From Photobacterium malacitanum (lineage in GTDB: Bacteria; Pseudomonadota; Gammaproteobacteria; Enterobacterales; Vibrionaceae): a stretch of 64,000 nt of DNA. Shown here piece by piece: positions 37,888-48,600 of the stretch. The DNA lies in the NCBI RefSeq assembly GCF_900185615.1, contig NZ_FYAK01000001.1, forward strand, positions 591,701 through 655,700, read 5' to 3'. The notes under the pieces are model-generated. The model ran no database searches and was not told the origin of the DNA. It saw nothing but the letters and a program-made list of their open reading frames with translations. The position numbers and the translations under genes were made by a program. How positions within the stretch are numbered: the stretch's first letter is position 1; each line of letters begins with the position of its first letter.

Positions 37888-38467
37888 TAAATACCTCCGC
37901 AACCCATTTCAAACAGTTCAAATAAAAATTTATTTGATGATTAAATGTAGAAGAAGATAATGTTCGTAATTCTTAAATATACAACAATTAGCCAACATTT
38001 AAGATAATTAGCTCTTTTAATGATAAATATATAATTTCGGAATTAAGTGACAATATGTAGCAACGATTACTCGCTTCAAGTTAGATTACGATGGTATAAC
38101 TTAGCCGCTGGTATTGAGCACCAATGATTATCCCAAATAATAGCTGTTTGAATAAATTTCAACTGTCTAGTAATAGAGACATCAACTTACAGTACCGTCT
38201 GAACACTGGTTAATGATTACGGAGAATGACTAACACTCCTACAATTGATAATCATTTGCATTAATATTGTATAATAAGCACATTACTGAAACACTTAAGC
38301 GAGAACTTAATGGCCTATAATTACATTTATCTACAAAAAATTTAATCAGATACCGATAAACAGCAATGAAAAGACAAGAATTCTTGTATACTCTCACCCA
38401 TCAAAATACCCTATACATCACGATGTTTTATATGGTTATTACGTACAAATTTAATTGGGAGAGTTAG
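37888..38467. other. intergenic region between ldtD and marR-type gene
   Basis: Divergent promoter region of about 580 bp. It holds a Fur-like box overlapping a promoter (38245-38275) and little else recognisable. The distance from that promoter to the MarR start, nearly 190 nt, leaves room for a leader or a small RNA. Confidence 0.45.
38245..38275 (+). promoter_or_regulatory. Fur-box-overlapped promoter
   Basis: TGATAATCATTTGCA (38246-38260) matches the 7-1-7 Fur motif at 12 of 14 defined positions. It covers a -35 TTGATA (38245-38250) and is followed, after a 19-nt spacer, by a consensus -10 TATAAT (38270-38275). Iron repression of whatever starts here is expected. Confidence 0.5.
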
Positions 38468-38968
38468 ATGGATAGGCACGAAGAAGTACTTATTGCTCTA
38501 AGACAAATTATTCGAGCAATAGATCTACATTCTAGGAAATTAAATAAGAATGCCGGACTGACTGGCCCACAGTTGGTATTAATGCGTGCAATCCGTGGTT
38601 CAGGCGAAATTACTATTCGCCAACTGTCTAACAACACTAATATGAGTCAAGCAACAGCTACGACTATTCTTGATCGCTTAGAAAAACGAGGCCTCGTTGT
38701 TCGTAAACGTAGTATCCTTGATAAACGTAAAGTGCATGCACACCTTACGGAAGCAGGACTGGCCTTACTTGATAAAGCACCACTGCCATTACAAGATAGT
38801 TTTATCTCTCAATACCAAGATTTGGAAGATTGGGAGCAATCATTATTGCTTTCTTCAGTGCAACGCATTTCAACCATGATGAACGCTGAACACCTTGATG
38901 TCGCACCACTACTTGAAGTCGGCAGCATCACCAAGCAAGAAAAAACCAATAGCGAATTGGACGAATAA
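38468..38968 (+). CDS. MarR-family transcriptional regulator
   Basis: The 166-residue protein has the MarR winged helix: a recognition helix in MSQATATTILDRLEKRGLV (about 60-78) and the wing SILDKRKVHAHLTEAG. The start MDRHEEVLIALRQIIRAIDLHSRKL resembles the CosR/EctR-type regulators of compatible-solute genes in vibrios, but no ectoine genes are nearby, so that is only a suggestion. GGGAGAG precedes the ATG. A Fur-like promoter lies upstream and a terminator downstream. Confidence 0.85.
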   Translation: MDRHEEVLIALRQIIRAIDLHSRKLNKNAGLTGPQLVLMRAIRGSGEITIRQLSNNTNMSQATATTILDRLEKRGLVVRKRSILDKRKVHAHLTEAGLALLDKAPLPLQDSFISQYQDLEDWEQSLLLSSVQRISTMMNAEHLDVAPLLEVGSITKQEKTNSELDE

Positions 38969-38994
38969 ACAATTAATAGTTCACAACAGATAAT

Positions 38995-39022
38995 AAAAAA
39001 CCGATCACTTGATCGGTTTTTT
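38995..39022 (+). terminator. intrinsic terminator of marR-type gene
   Basis: AAAAAACCGATCA / TGATCGGTTTTTT forms a 13-bp stem with a CT loop (38995-39007 with 39010-39022), 26 nt after the stop. Confidence 0.9.
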
Positions 39023-39172
39023 GTATTTGCTAATTTGTATTGACTAAATAGCCGCTAAGCAATTTATTACCAATATAACACGCTACACAGCACACTATTC
39101 TTCAGTCCATCTAGCCCATTGACTCATCATTCCGTATCATTGATTCCTCTCTTTCATCAATGGAATGAACCG

Positions 39173-40018
39173 ATGTTGCTTGAAGGTATTGAAACCTTAT
39201 TAGTATTAGCTGAAGAAGGTACCATGAGCCGTACTGGCAGCCGATTGTATATTAGCCAATCGGCAGTGAGTAAACGGATTGCCAAACTTGAAACGACATT
39301 AGGGACCAAACTGATTATTCCCGCAGGTCGATTAATTAAACTTACCCCCGATGCCCATGCGCTAATAAAAAACGTTGGCCCAAGTTTTAATGAAATTCGC
39401 GGCTTAATTTTTGAGCATCAGAATCTAGACGATCAAACGATTATTACGTTAGATTGCTCTGAAACCTTGGTTGCAGGCTATTTAGCCTCGGCATTAGGCA
39501 ATTATTTTCGGCGTGATAAGTATATTTCAATTACCACTCACCACACGCCTGTCATTGTTGAAAATATTCAATCCGGTCAAGCTTCTATTGGTTTTTGTGC
39601 TGGCCATTTGCCAGCAAATTATAACTTTATTGCAGAGCATTTAATGGATGAGCCGTTTAAGGTTATATTTAATCAACCGCTGTCTGAACTGCCTAAAGCG
39701 ATTGTCGTGAATGATTTAAAAAATCCGTCCAACATATCCCAAGCAGCAGTATTACAAAAACATGGCATCACACCATTAATGGAGATGGATTCTTACACCG
39801 CCTCAGCTCAGTTAGCATTGGCAGGCATGGCGCCTGCCCTCGTACCAACGTCTATAGTCAAAACCTTAGCAATTGACGATAAGTTCTGTTTTGAGTTTGA
39901 GGAGTTAGCCGAACTCACTCGCCCTATTAACCTCATTTATCGTCAAAATAGTTATAAATCACCGCGGGTTAAAAACCTAATTGAAACCATTGCGGATGTT
40001 GTTGCCACAGCAATTTAA
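39173..40018 (+). CDS. LysR-family transcriptional regulator
   Basis: Helix-turn-helix at about residues 12-40 of this form (GTMSRTGSRLYISQSAVSKRIAKLE), then a periplasmic-binding-like effector domain. The long frame begins with TTG at 39119; ATG 39173 behind GGAA fits the normal LysR start, giving 281 residues. Its last 50 bp overlap the 3' end of the convergent yfcA gene; local gene pairing suggests that it may control that transporter. Confidence 0.88.
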   Translation: MLLEGIETLLVLAEEGTMSRTGSRLYISQSAVSKRIAKLETTLGTKLIIPAGRLIKLTPDAHALIKNVGPSFNEIRGLIFEHQNLDDQTIITLDCSETLVAGYLASALGNYFRRDKYISITTHHTPVIVENIQSGQASIGFCAGHLPANYNFIAEHLMDEPFKVIFNQPLSELPKAIVVNDLKNPSNISQAAVLQKHGITPLMEMDSYTASAQLALAGMAPALVPTSIVKTLAIDDKFCFEFEELAELTRPINLIYRQNSYKSPRVKNLIETIADVVATAI

Positions 40019-40748
40019 TCGCCATTCCCATCGACATGATGACCACCATAGGTCGAATGAAACGCTGGCCTTTACTAATAACAATATGCGCACCTAGTCG
40101 TGCGCCAATAAAGCCACCAGCAGCCATAATCAGGCCTACTTTCCAAATTGGTAAGCCTGCTAGAATAAATAAGATTAATGCCGCAATATTAGAGGTGAAA
40201 TTTAAAATTTTAGTGCGAGCCGTTGCTTCAACTAACCCTAATTGCGCAATAACAACAAAACAAATAGTAAAAAATGAACCAGTACCTGGGCCAAAAAAAC
40301 CATCATAAAAACCAATACTTGTTCCTACAGAAAACGCAAAAGCCGCTTCTGATAACTTAGGTATACCACCACCAGCACCGGTATTGGGTGAGAATAAAAA
40401 ATACAGTGAAATACAAATCAGTAATATCGGTATGAGGCTCGTTAATATCGTCGCATCAATATGTTGTACTAGTATTGCTCCGGTTGCTGAGCCTGCAAAT
40501 GTGCATCCAATCGCTAGCCGCATTTGCTTTAAATTCACCAGTCCATTACGAACAAAATACCAAGATGCTGAAAAGCTACCAAATGAACTTTGTAATTTAT
40601 TGGTGGCTAATGCTTGAGCTGGAGGAATACCAACCGATAATAGCGCAGGGACTGTCAACATACCGCCACCGCCAGCAATCGCATCAATAAACCCAGCAGC
40701 TAATGCCACTAAAAATAAAATCGCAAGTAGATCTACACCTAATTCCAT
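39969..40748 (-). CDS. yfcA: TSUP/TauE-SafE-family membrane transporter YfcA
   Basis: Putative anion (sulphite/sulphonate-type) exporter of the inner membrane. Signature AGFIDAIAGGGGMLTVPALL (about 18-37) and its second-half counterpart GFYDGFFGPGTGSFF (about 145-159) form the internal duplication typical of the family; six to eight helices. The alignment with E. coli YfcA is continuous (259 versus 269 residues). Substrate unknown. Confidence 0.9.
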   Translation of the reverse strand: MELGVDLLAILFLVALAAGFIDAIAGGGGMLTVPALLSVGIPPAQALATNKLQSSFGSFSASWYFVRNGLVNLKQMRLAIGCTFAGSATGAILVQHIDATILTSLIPILLICISLYFLFSPNTGAGGGIPKLSEAAFAFSVGTSIGFYDGFFGPGTGSFFTICFVVIAQLGLVEATARTKILNFTSNIAALILFILAGLPIWKVGLIMAAGGFIGARLGAHIVISKGQRFIRPMVVIMSMGMAIKLLWQQHPQWFQLGF

Positions 40749-40883
40749 TTACTATCACTTTTATTAGTTAACACCTTGAAAGCAGAATAATAACGGTGAT
40801 TTTAAACAGAGAATAGTGAAAGCTTGGATAGCAATCCATTCCGGTTTGGAATTGATTAAATAAAGATGCTCATCCTCATTAAA

Positions 40884-41342
40884 CTAATTTCGATTTCGAC
40901 ACATCTCCGCAGGAAAAGATAAACGAACCATAATAAAGCGTTTTAATAATTCATCATAAGATGGTTGAGCATCTAACGCTTTTTGCATACAAGCTAACCA
41001 CGCTTGCTTCTCAGTAGAACCAATATCAAGATGGCGATGAGCACTGGCAAGGTTCATGTGTCCATAACGTTCAACATAGCGATCTTCTCCTCCCATCCAG
41101 CCAATAAGAAAGGTGGTTAACTTTTGCTGTGATTGCGTAAGATCATCACTATGCATTGCACGTATTATTGCAGCTTCTGGCTCATGCTCCATATAGTAAT
41201 AAAAATCAGCGACCAGCTGTCGAACACCCGCCTCACCACCCGCTGCAATCAAGGTACTATCGCCTTGTCCGAATTCTGGCACATCACGCTTTTTTACACC
41301 TGAAAAATCATCGCTCTCAGGAAACTCACTGTTATTAACCAT
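40884..41342 (-). CDS. group II truncated haemoglobin (trHbO-like)
   Basis: Small haem protein of the 2-on-2 globin family, predicted to bind O2 or NO. The globin core begins GGEAGVRQLVADFYYYMEHEPEA (about 35-57), with KLTTFLIGWMGGEDRYVERYGH (distal/proximal region, proximal His in RYGHMNLASAHRH) and the group II AWLACM motif. The N-terminal 30 residues are an extra acidic extension. It lies 120 nt downstream of torA in the same direction, behind a terminator-like hairpin, in the place where torD is found in other TMAO operons. Confidence 0.88.
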   Translation of the reverse strand: MVNNSEFPESDDFSGVKKRDVPEFGQGDSTLIAAGGEAGVRQLVADFYYYMEHEPEAAIIRAMHSDDLTQSQQKLTTFLIGWMGGEDRYVERYGHMNLASAHRHLDIGSTEKQAWLACMQKALDAQPSYDELLKRFIMVRLSFPAEMCRNRN

Positions 41343-41395
41343 GTTTTAATTATCCTTTTCTTTATTACTATCCTTTATTAATTGTATAAGAAATG

Positions 41396-41425
41396 AATAA
41401 AGAGCCACCGTAGTGACTCTTTATT
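41396..41425 (-). terminator. terminator-like hairpin after torA
   Basis: AATAAAGAGCCAC / GTGACTCTTTATT pairs over 13 positions with one mismatch and a CGTA loop. On the minus strand it is only modestly T-rich afterwards, so some read-through into the globin gene is possible. Confidence 0.6.
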
Positions 41426-41462
41426 ATTGATGGTGGATCACGTTCTACTCGGCTATTTTTAA

Positions 41463-43943
41463 TTAACTCACATAGATAGGACCACTGAACGAAGTGACTG
41501 GAGGAACTTTGCCAGTAAATTTTTCAATATCAACCACAACAGTATTAGCACTGGTCGCTTGCGCTAACTGTGAAGTTGGAATATCAATGGTGACAGTATT
41601 AGGATCGCCATAAGTATCGATTGCACCAATGTCGTTATTCAATGGCCCAAACCATGCCCCTTCGTAAATTCTTATTACACCTGTTGGATAATCTTCCGAT
41701 AATACCGCTCCTGCTAATAACTGGCCGCGATCATTAAACACTCGTACAATATCACCGTCTTTAATGCCTTTTTTCTTAGCATCATCAGGGTTGATATAAA
41801 CAGGCTCATGATCTTTTACCGCATAGGTATTACGGTATTTTTCAGAATCACACATTTGTGAGTGTAAGCGTTTATTTGGATGGCATGATTGCAGCCAGAA
41901 TGGAAATTGATTAGATTTCGGCCCGCCATGGGAACGCTCTTCTTTTTCAAACCACATTGGGTGGCCTTGGCAATGTTCATAGTTATAACGCGCTATTTTA
42001 CGGCTATAAATTTCTATAAATCCTGACGGTGTTCCCAGTGAGTTAATTTCAGGATCATTACGGAATGCTTCGTGACTCACATAAGTTTGATCCGTTTTAA
42101 ATTCAACGATACCATTTTGCCAGAACTCGTTAAATTCTGGCATTGGGTTTTTATCTTTATTTGCATCACGACAGTTATTATATAGCTCTTGTATCCACTG
42201 CATTTCTGTCATGCCACGCGTATATTGCTTACTTTTACCAAATCGCTCAGTAAGTTCAGTGAAGATCTGAAAATCTGTTTTTGAGTGATATAACGGATCA
42301 ACCAATTTATGCATCGCTAACACACCAGAGGTGGAATACGTGCCGTATTGGTCGAGATCATTACGTTCAAACTGCGTACATGCAGGTAATACGATATCGG
42401 AGAAACGACAAGTTGGCGTCCATGTATAATCAATATTGATAACGGTTTGTAGCTTTCTAAACGCTTGTTTCATTCGATTACGTTGTTGATGGTGATTCCA
42501 TGGATTACAACCGCTAAATACCATCATTTTAATATCGGGTAATACGACATTACCGCCGTTATATTTGATCTTTTTCCCCGGTTCCATAATCGAATCAATC
42601 CACCGAGCAACAGGAATCACCGCGCTATAACCTTTGAAATCATTGTTATTCCAAACGGGCTCTTGCCCTTCATCAACATTGCGAGGAAAACCACCCGGCC
42701 CTGCTGCGGTACTAAACGGCAACCCAACACCACTGTAGAAATGAGAATAAGAAATTCCACCTCCGGGTAGCCCAATTTGTCCGAGCATGGATGCCAACAC
42801 TGCTCCCATCCAATACGGCTGTTCACCATGTTGCTGGCGCTGTACTGCCCAGCCAAACATTATCATAGTGCGATCTTTTACTAATCGGCGAGCAAATTTA
42901 CGAATGTCATCGGCTTTAACGCCACAAATTTTTTCAGCCCATTCTGGCGTTTTCTCGATTTTATCTTTACCTGTACCAAGTAAATACGGCAAAAATTCAT
43001 CGAAGCCTAAGGTATAAATTTCTAAAAATTGTTTATCGTAAAGGTTTTCTTTGTACAAGGTATGAGCAATACCTAACATGAAAGGAACATCGGTTTGGGG
43101 ATTGACGTATTGGTGCTCACAGCCGAAATATTTTTGGCTTTTCGATATCACAGGATCGACAGATATCATGGTGAGCTCACCCTTTGCTACTTTGTCTTTT
43201 AATTGGGCGTAATAACCATAAGAGCCATGGGTTTCACACTGCCAACCAACTTGGCTATTTTTGATCGGATCATTAGACCACCAGATTAAGGTTTTAGTCT
43301 CTTTTAAGATTGTTGTCCATGTTGTTGCTTGCGCATATACCTCGGTAGAACCGAGTACATAAGGTAAGATCGTTTGCCCAGCCCCCGTCGAGTAATCCCC
43401 CACTTTTTTAATAAAGTTACCATGCATACCCACCGCACGTTGCATGTGTGAGGTACAACTTTGGAACTGCCCGGTTTCACGCCAGCCTGTTTGCCCCGCA
43501 TGAAGAGCCCAAGGACCATAATCTTTTTGGATTCGTTGTAATTCTTGATAGAAAAGATCTAACGCTTCATCCCACGTTACTCGAACAAAACGATTATTAC
43601 CTCGAGTTTCACCACTGTATTTGTTTTTCTTTAGCCAGTCTAAACGTACCATCGGATAACGAATTCTTGAAGGGCTATAAATTATCCCTTTAATACCGTT
43701 TAGCATATCAGTTGGGTGCTTATCTAATTCAAACGGCTTAATTTCAGCGACTTGACCGTTATAAATCCGCGCTCTGAAAGCTCCCCAATGTGAACCTGTT
43801 ACTTTCCATACACCCGGCGGCTCTGTTGACTGCGTGACTTCTTCAGCAGCCTTAGCAGCTTGCATCAGCAACCCAGGGCCAATAACAGAAGCCGCACTTG
43901 TCGTTGCCAAGCCTTGCAAAAATTTACGTCGACTCAGTGACAT
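41463..43943 (-). CDS. torA: trimethylamine-N-oxide reductase TorA, molybdopterin enzyme
   Basis: Periplasmic terminal reductase for TMAO respiration. A twin-arginine signal (SRRKFLQGL) leads into a molybdopterin oxidoreductase of the DMSO/TMAO reductase family; GDYSTGAG carries the Ser ligand of Mo, and the C-terminal domain has the molydopterin-dinucleotide-binding fold. 826 residues versus 848 in E. coli. GAGGAA precedes the ATG. Fed electrons by TorC. The dedicated chaperone gene torD is absent from the cluster. Confidence 0.96.
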   Translation of the reverse strand: MSLSRRKFLQGLATTSAASVIGPGLLMQAAKAAEEVTQSTEPPGVWKVTGSHWGAFRARIYNGQVAEIKPFELDKHPTDMLNGIKGIIYSPSRIRYPMVRLDWLKKNKYSGETRGNNRFVRVTWDEALDLFYQELQRIQKDYGPWALHAGQTGWRETGQFQSCTSHMQRAVGMHGNFIKKVGDYSTGAGQTILPYVLGSTEVYAQATTWTTILKETKTLIWWSNDPIKNSQVGWQCETHGSYGYYAQLKDKVAKGELTMISVDPVISKSQKYFGCEHQYVNPQTDVPFMLGIAHTLYKENLYDKQFLEIYTLGFDEFLPYLLGTGKDKIEKTPEWAEKICGVKADDIRKFARRLVKDRTMIMFGWAVQRQQHGEQPYWMGAVLASMLGQIGLPGGGISYSHFYSGVGLPFSTAAGPGGFPRNVDEGQEPVWNNNDFKGYSAVIPVARWIDSIMEPGKKIKYNGGNVVLPDIKMMVFSGCNPWNHHQQRNRMKQAFRKLQTVINIDYTWTPTCRFSDIVLPACTQFERNDLDQYGTYSTSGVLAMHKLVDPLYHSKTDFQIFTELTERFGKSKQYTRGMTEMQWIQELYNNCRDANKDKNPMPEFNEFWQNGIVEFKTDQTYVSHEAFRNDPEINSLGTPSGFIEIYSRKIARYNYEHCQGHPMWFEKEERSHGGPKSNQFPFWLQSCHPNKRLHSQMCDSEKYRNTYAVKDHEPVYINPDDAKKKGIKDGDIVRVFNDRGQLLAGAVLSEDYPTGVIRIYEGAWFGPLNNDIGAIDTYGDPNTVTIDIPTSQLAQATSANTVVVDIEKFTGKVPPVTSFSGPIYVS

Positions 43944-43970
43944 AAAAAATTCCTCACGATTAAAACCTAA

Positions 43971-44007
43971 AAAGGTTGCTGAACATGATGTTTGTTTAGC
44001 AACCTTT
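43971..44007 (-). other. terminator-like hairpin between torC and torA
   Basis: AAAGGTTGCT (43971-43980) and AGCAACCTTT (43998-44007) make a perfect 10-bp stem with a 17-nt loop that itself can form AACA/TGTT. On the minus strand it is followed by TTTTTAGG, so it looks like a weak intrinsic terminator inside the operon, 28 nt ahead of torA. Confidence 0.55.
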
Positions 44008-44014
44008 AGTTTGA

Positions 44015-45199
44015 TTAATGTTCAGCTTTAGAAAAGTCTGACGAATGGTTTTGTAGGTATTTCAAAACAATCGCTTCGCTATCAGTATCAAAATTCACAA
44101 ATGCAAGCATACCGTTAAACATGCCAGGCCAAGTATTTGCGTCAAAATGGTTTTCTGCTGGCTGTGTATGACATACGCTACAATTGGTGTTATATGCTGA
44201 TTTTGCTGCGGTCCAAACGGTATTTATATCGCTGACAAAGTTCTTTTTCTCGACCCATAGTGTGGCAGTCACTTGTTGCCATTTTAGTCCTGTAACATCA
44301 TCTTCTTTTTGTTCAAAGCCTTTTACAATATCGGCACTTTGTGCGGCGTTTTTACTCAATGCTGCGGTAGGTATATTCATTCCGAAATCTTGATTAATCA
44401 CTCGACCAAAGCCTTTTTCTTTACGCCAACCATTTAGTTCAATTTGCAGCATATCGTCTTTAATCGCCACCACTTTCACCGCTGATGCGGGCTCTAAAGA
44501 CCCCCCGTCTTTGGTTTTTGCTTCATCTTCATAAAGAGGTAAAAACTGTACGCTGTAATAAGTATTGCCGCTGGAGTAATCGGTACTATGTGATGCAGCA
44601 GTCAGTTCAGAGACAATACCACCAGACGAAGCCATATCAGCAGGTAAATGGTGTGCAATACCTTTATGACAATCAATACAACTTTGATCTTTCGCTGCTG
44701 CTTGTTTCATTTGTGCCTGTGCTCGTGGTGACATTTCATCCCATTTCATGCTGGCATAGCTGTGGCAACTCTTACATTCTAACGACCCATTAGCCGCAAA
44801 ACGTTTCCACTCATGTTGAGCCAGTTCTAATCGCTTCGCTTCAAATTTTTCTGGCGTATCTATAGAACCAATAATTGCACCAAAGACTTCTTTACTGGCC
44901 TGCATCTTACGGGCAATTTTATCGGTCCAATTATGTGGTACATGACAATCAGGACACGTTGCCCTTACACCTGCATTATTTTCCCAATGGATGGTACCTT
45001 GTAATTCTGGATAGACGGTATCGCGCATTGAGTGACAACTAATACAAAACTTTTCAGTGTTGGTAACTTCAAGCGCTGTATTAAAACCACCCCAAAAGAT
45101 AACACCTGAAATAAACCCACCGAGGGTAAGTACACCAAGACTTATCTTTGCTGCTGGACGCCAAAAAGTTAACCATAATTTTTTGATGAACGTCACCAT
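44015..45199 (-). CDS. torC: pentahaem c-type cytochrome TorC
   Basis: Membrane-anchored, periplasmic NapC/NirT-family cytochrome passing electrons from menaquinol to TorA. After an N-terminal helix (about 12-38) it has five CxxCH sites: CISCH, CPDCH, CKSCH, CIDCH and a C-terminal CSVCH, the fifth being the TorC-specific domain. 394 residues versus 390 in E. coli. The start is preceded by GGAGGGAGA-type purines. Sits between torE and torA. Confidence 0.96.
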   Translation of the reverse strand: MVTFIKKLWLTFWRPAAKISLGVLTLGGFISGVIFWGGFNTALEVTNTEKFCISCHSMRDTVYPELQGTIHWENNAGVRATCPDCHVPHNWTDKIARKMQASKEVFGAIIGSIDTPEKFEAKRLELAQHEWKRFAANGSLECKSCHSYASMKWDEMSPRAQAQMKQAAAKDQSCIDCHKGIAHHLPADMASSGGIVSELTAASHSTDYSSGNTYYSVQFLPLYEDEAKTKDGGSLEPASAVKVVAIKDDMLQIELNGWRKEKGFGRVINQDFGMNIPTAALSKNAAQSADIVKGFEQKEDDVTGLKWQQVTATLWVEKKNFVSDINTVWTAAKSAYNTNCSVCHTQPAENHFDANTWPGMFNGMLAFVNFDTDSEAIVLKYLQNHSSDFSKAEH

Positions 45200-45239
45200 T
45201 GTTCTCCCTCCGTTGCTTATTTCATCGAAACGCTAATGC

Positions 45240-45410
45240 CTAACCATGCCCTGGAGGACCAAAAATAAAGACTTGTAACGCCCAGATAGTAAAACCATAA
45301 CCACTCACTAATGCTATGGATAACAATGGAAATAACAGAATAATAATGAATAAAAAGGCCCACCATTCATAGCGACCTCGTTCTTGCTCAGTGATCTCAA
45401 TATTAGCCAT
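45240..45410 (-). CDS. torE: TorE (NapE/TorE family small membrane protein)
   Basis: Single-helix protein of unknown role in TMAO operons, preceding torC as in Shewanella torECAD. ATG 45410 (MANIEITEQERGRYEWWAF) follows GAGG at good spacing and is chosen over the frame start at 45431; 56 residues with one transmembrane helix (about 20-42) and an end in FGPPGHG. Leads torECA. Confidence 0.88.
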   Translation of the reverse strand: MANIEITEQERGRYEWWAFLFIIILLFPLLSIALVSGYGFTIWALQVFIFGPPGHG

Positions 45411-45563
45411 AATCAACCTCTCAGTGCTCATTACAAAAGTGATATACCATTTGCAAATAACAATTGAATGATAAAATTATAGTCAATGATAATTAACCTT
45501 CACGGTCTAAGTGCAAATAACTGCCTTAGTTTTTTATTAATACTTCAAATTACAGCTATAAAA

Positions 45564-45587
45564 AAAGCCAGCATCACTGCTGGCTTT
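45564..45587 (-). terminator. intrinsic terminator of mukB
   Basis: On the minus strand AAAGCCAGCA / TGCTGGCTTT forms a 10-bp stem (loop of 4 nt) followed by a T7 run. It separates mukB from torECA. Confidence 0.85.
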
Positions 45588-45624
45588 ATGCACATAATCA
45601 ATAGCGTGTACTGATATATATTGT

Positions 45625-48600
45625 TTATACTGGCTCAATATCCAATAGCGTTTGTACTGGTATTTCTACTTTCGGCTTATTGCCAAAGCCGCGTAAACCC
45701 ACCACGTGTACGTGTTCGCGATCTTTGAAAATCTTACGTACCAGTTTATAGGTTGTACCCTTCTCTGGACTGATATTTTCAGGTGCCGCAATCAGTAACT
45801 GCATGTCTAAGCGTTCACATAACTCAAACAAGGTTGCGATTGATTTACCATCAAGTCGTGCCGCTTCATCCAAGAACAATAGTCGACAAGGAATAATATC
45901 TTTACCACGTAAACGGCGCGATTCTTCTTCCCAGCTCTGAACAACCATTAACAGAATTGCCTGACCGGTACCAATCGCTTCACCTGTCGATAACGCGCCT
46001 GACTCGGCTTGCAACCAACCATCGGTACCACGGTTAACTTCAATACTCAGCTCTAAGTAGTTACGGTAATCAAGTAACTCTTCACCCAGAATTTGTGGTG
46101 AACGCTGACCCATATCAATATGTGGATTTAAGCGTTGGAACAGTTTTGCAATCGCTTCTGAGAACGTTAAACGATTATTGCCAAACAAGTCATTATGCTG
46201 ATCTTTTTGATCAATTAATCCAAGCAATAATGATTCGTGAGTATCACGTACTTTAACGTTAAGACGCACACCACGCACTTGACCAAAACCAATATTTTGC
46301 AAACCTTGGTTAAGCATTCGAATACGGTTTTGTTCACGTTGAATCGTCTTACGAATAATATTCGCTACCGAATCAGAACTGATTGCTAAACGTTGTTCAC
46401 GTGCTGTAAGTTCCTCGGTTAAACGTGCCAATTCAACTTCCATTTCTTCAATGGCTTCAACCGGATCATCGGTACGAATAATATCGTGACGAATACGCTC
46501 ACGCAGATGTTGATATACCGCGATATAGAACAATACCTTACGCTCAGGACGAGCTACATCTTCTGATGCGCGTAATGCGTCGCGTAAATTTTCGTTATCA
46601 GCGACAGCTAAACGTAATGCACCTAAAGCTTTATCTGATAATGAACGCAGTTCGTCAGCTGACATATAGGCCATTTCACGACGATGCAAACGGCGCTCAA
46701 CATCACTTTCACGCGCAAGACGCAATACTGCACACCAGCCCGCTTTAGCATTAACAACCAGCTTACGGAAGTCTTGGTAATCTTTACCTACTTTACGTAA
46801 ACGTTTCATCAAGCCTTTCATTTCAAGCTCAATAGAGGTAGTTGATTTTTCAAGCATACTACGGCGGTTACGAGAACTGTGTAAACGTTCATTGAGCTCA
46901 TTGCGACGAACTAATGCGCGCTCTTCAGCTTCAACATCAGCACGTACACCTAGCTCTTGCAACTCACGTTCAAATTCAAGTACGGTTTCATTCTTGGCTT
47001 GATGCGAACTTTTCAGTGATGCCATCAACTGATTATACTGGTTCGCCTGTGCACGTGACTGCTTCAAGCTCGCGCGAGCACTATTACGTTGTTGCTCAGC
47101 TGTCGCAAGTTTTAGTTTTAACTGCTCATTAAGCTCTGAACTTTTATTCAATAGCTCGACTGAATCGGCATAACTAAAGTGATGACGACGTTCAGCTAAA
47201 TCTGCAACTGCAAAAATCAGAGTTTTAAGTTGTTGCAGTTTTTGATCGGCAGCTTCGTAATTAGCTTGTAATGCATCAAACTGCTCTGGATCAGCATCAA
47301 GTGCTGACACTAAACCTTCAAGTTCAGTTAATGCTTTACCGTAACGATCAAGGTAGTTACGCGCTTCGTCCATTTGCGATAATTGCTGTTCAACCTCAGC
47401 AAAACGTGCTGTTAGCGTTTCATCTTCAAGCAAGGTCACCACAGGGTTTAATTTACCCAATAAGGTTAAACCTTCACGCGCAGCTGCTAATTGACCGCGT
47501 TGCTGTTGCTCTTGTGCTTGTGATTCTGCTAACTGACGCATGATCTGATTACGTTGATCACGTGCTTGTTTCAGTTCAACTTCTGGATCAGCATTAAATG
47601 CAATCGCCATATGGGTAGCAACAAAACTATTAAAGCTTTGGTATAAACGCTGCAGCTTTTGGGAATCAAACGCTGCTTTAGCGTGATCTTCAACCACTTG
47701 ATCGCGTTCATCACGTAAAAACTCTAATCGTTGCTCACGCGCTGCACGACCAAATAATGGTACTTTCGGAAAACGAGAATAACGCAGTTGGCGATCATTT
47801 AGATGAACACAAACAGCATTCTCAAGCTCATCAACATCAAAACCACTGTCATCAAATGAATCAGCATCGCCTTCAATGATATACAAATCATCAGGGCAAT
47901 CATCTAAAGCAATTAGCTTGTCCTTGATGCCACTTAAATCAGGAACCACAATTGCATGACGCGACGGACCATACATCGCACTGAAATATGGTGCATCAGC
48001 AAGGGTAATGTCATCATAAATTTCAGATAACATGGTGCCGCCAAGAGTATCAGCTAGCGCACGTAAACCTGAATCATCACTACCGCCTGGCTGTGCTAAG
48101 CGTTCAATGTCTTGCTCTAAGGTTTGCTTTTGTTGCGCTAACTGGTCGCGTTTAGCTGACACTTGACGTTCATTATCAAGTGTTGCTTGCATCGCATCCA
48201 TAACAGCTTGGCTGCTAGTTAACTCAACATTAGCTTGATCAGAAAGTGTCTCTAATGCATCTGACGCTGCAATCCACGCTGGAGCAGAAGCTTCTAATGC
48301 TGTAATACGTGCTGCCAATCCTTGCTCGTTATGACGCATATCGTTGCGCTGTTCAACTAAGCTTGCTTGATCTTGCTCTAAGCTTTCTAAGGTTGCTTCA
48401 TGCCGCGCTTGCTCTTCGGCTAATGCCAACTCACCATCAATAGTGGTCGCAAACTTTTTAGCGTAAGTTTCGGCAAGTTCAATCGCTTGACGCTGGCTAC
48501 GAACACTGCGCTCTAAATCGCGATATTGCGCTTTAAGCTGTTCGCCACGTTCAGATACTGATCGTAATTGACGGCCATGTTCAATCAATTGACGTGCTTT

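Noticed and set aside
38280-38467. Possible RyhB small RNA below the Fur-like promoter
   Set aside because: The conserved RyhB core sequence is not seen; kept only as an unidentified transcript possibility.
47271-47543. 90-codon frame antisense to mukB
   Set aside because: Gln/Leu-rich shadow of the MukB coiled coil, with no start signals.
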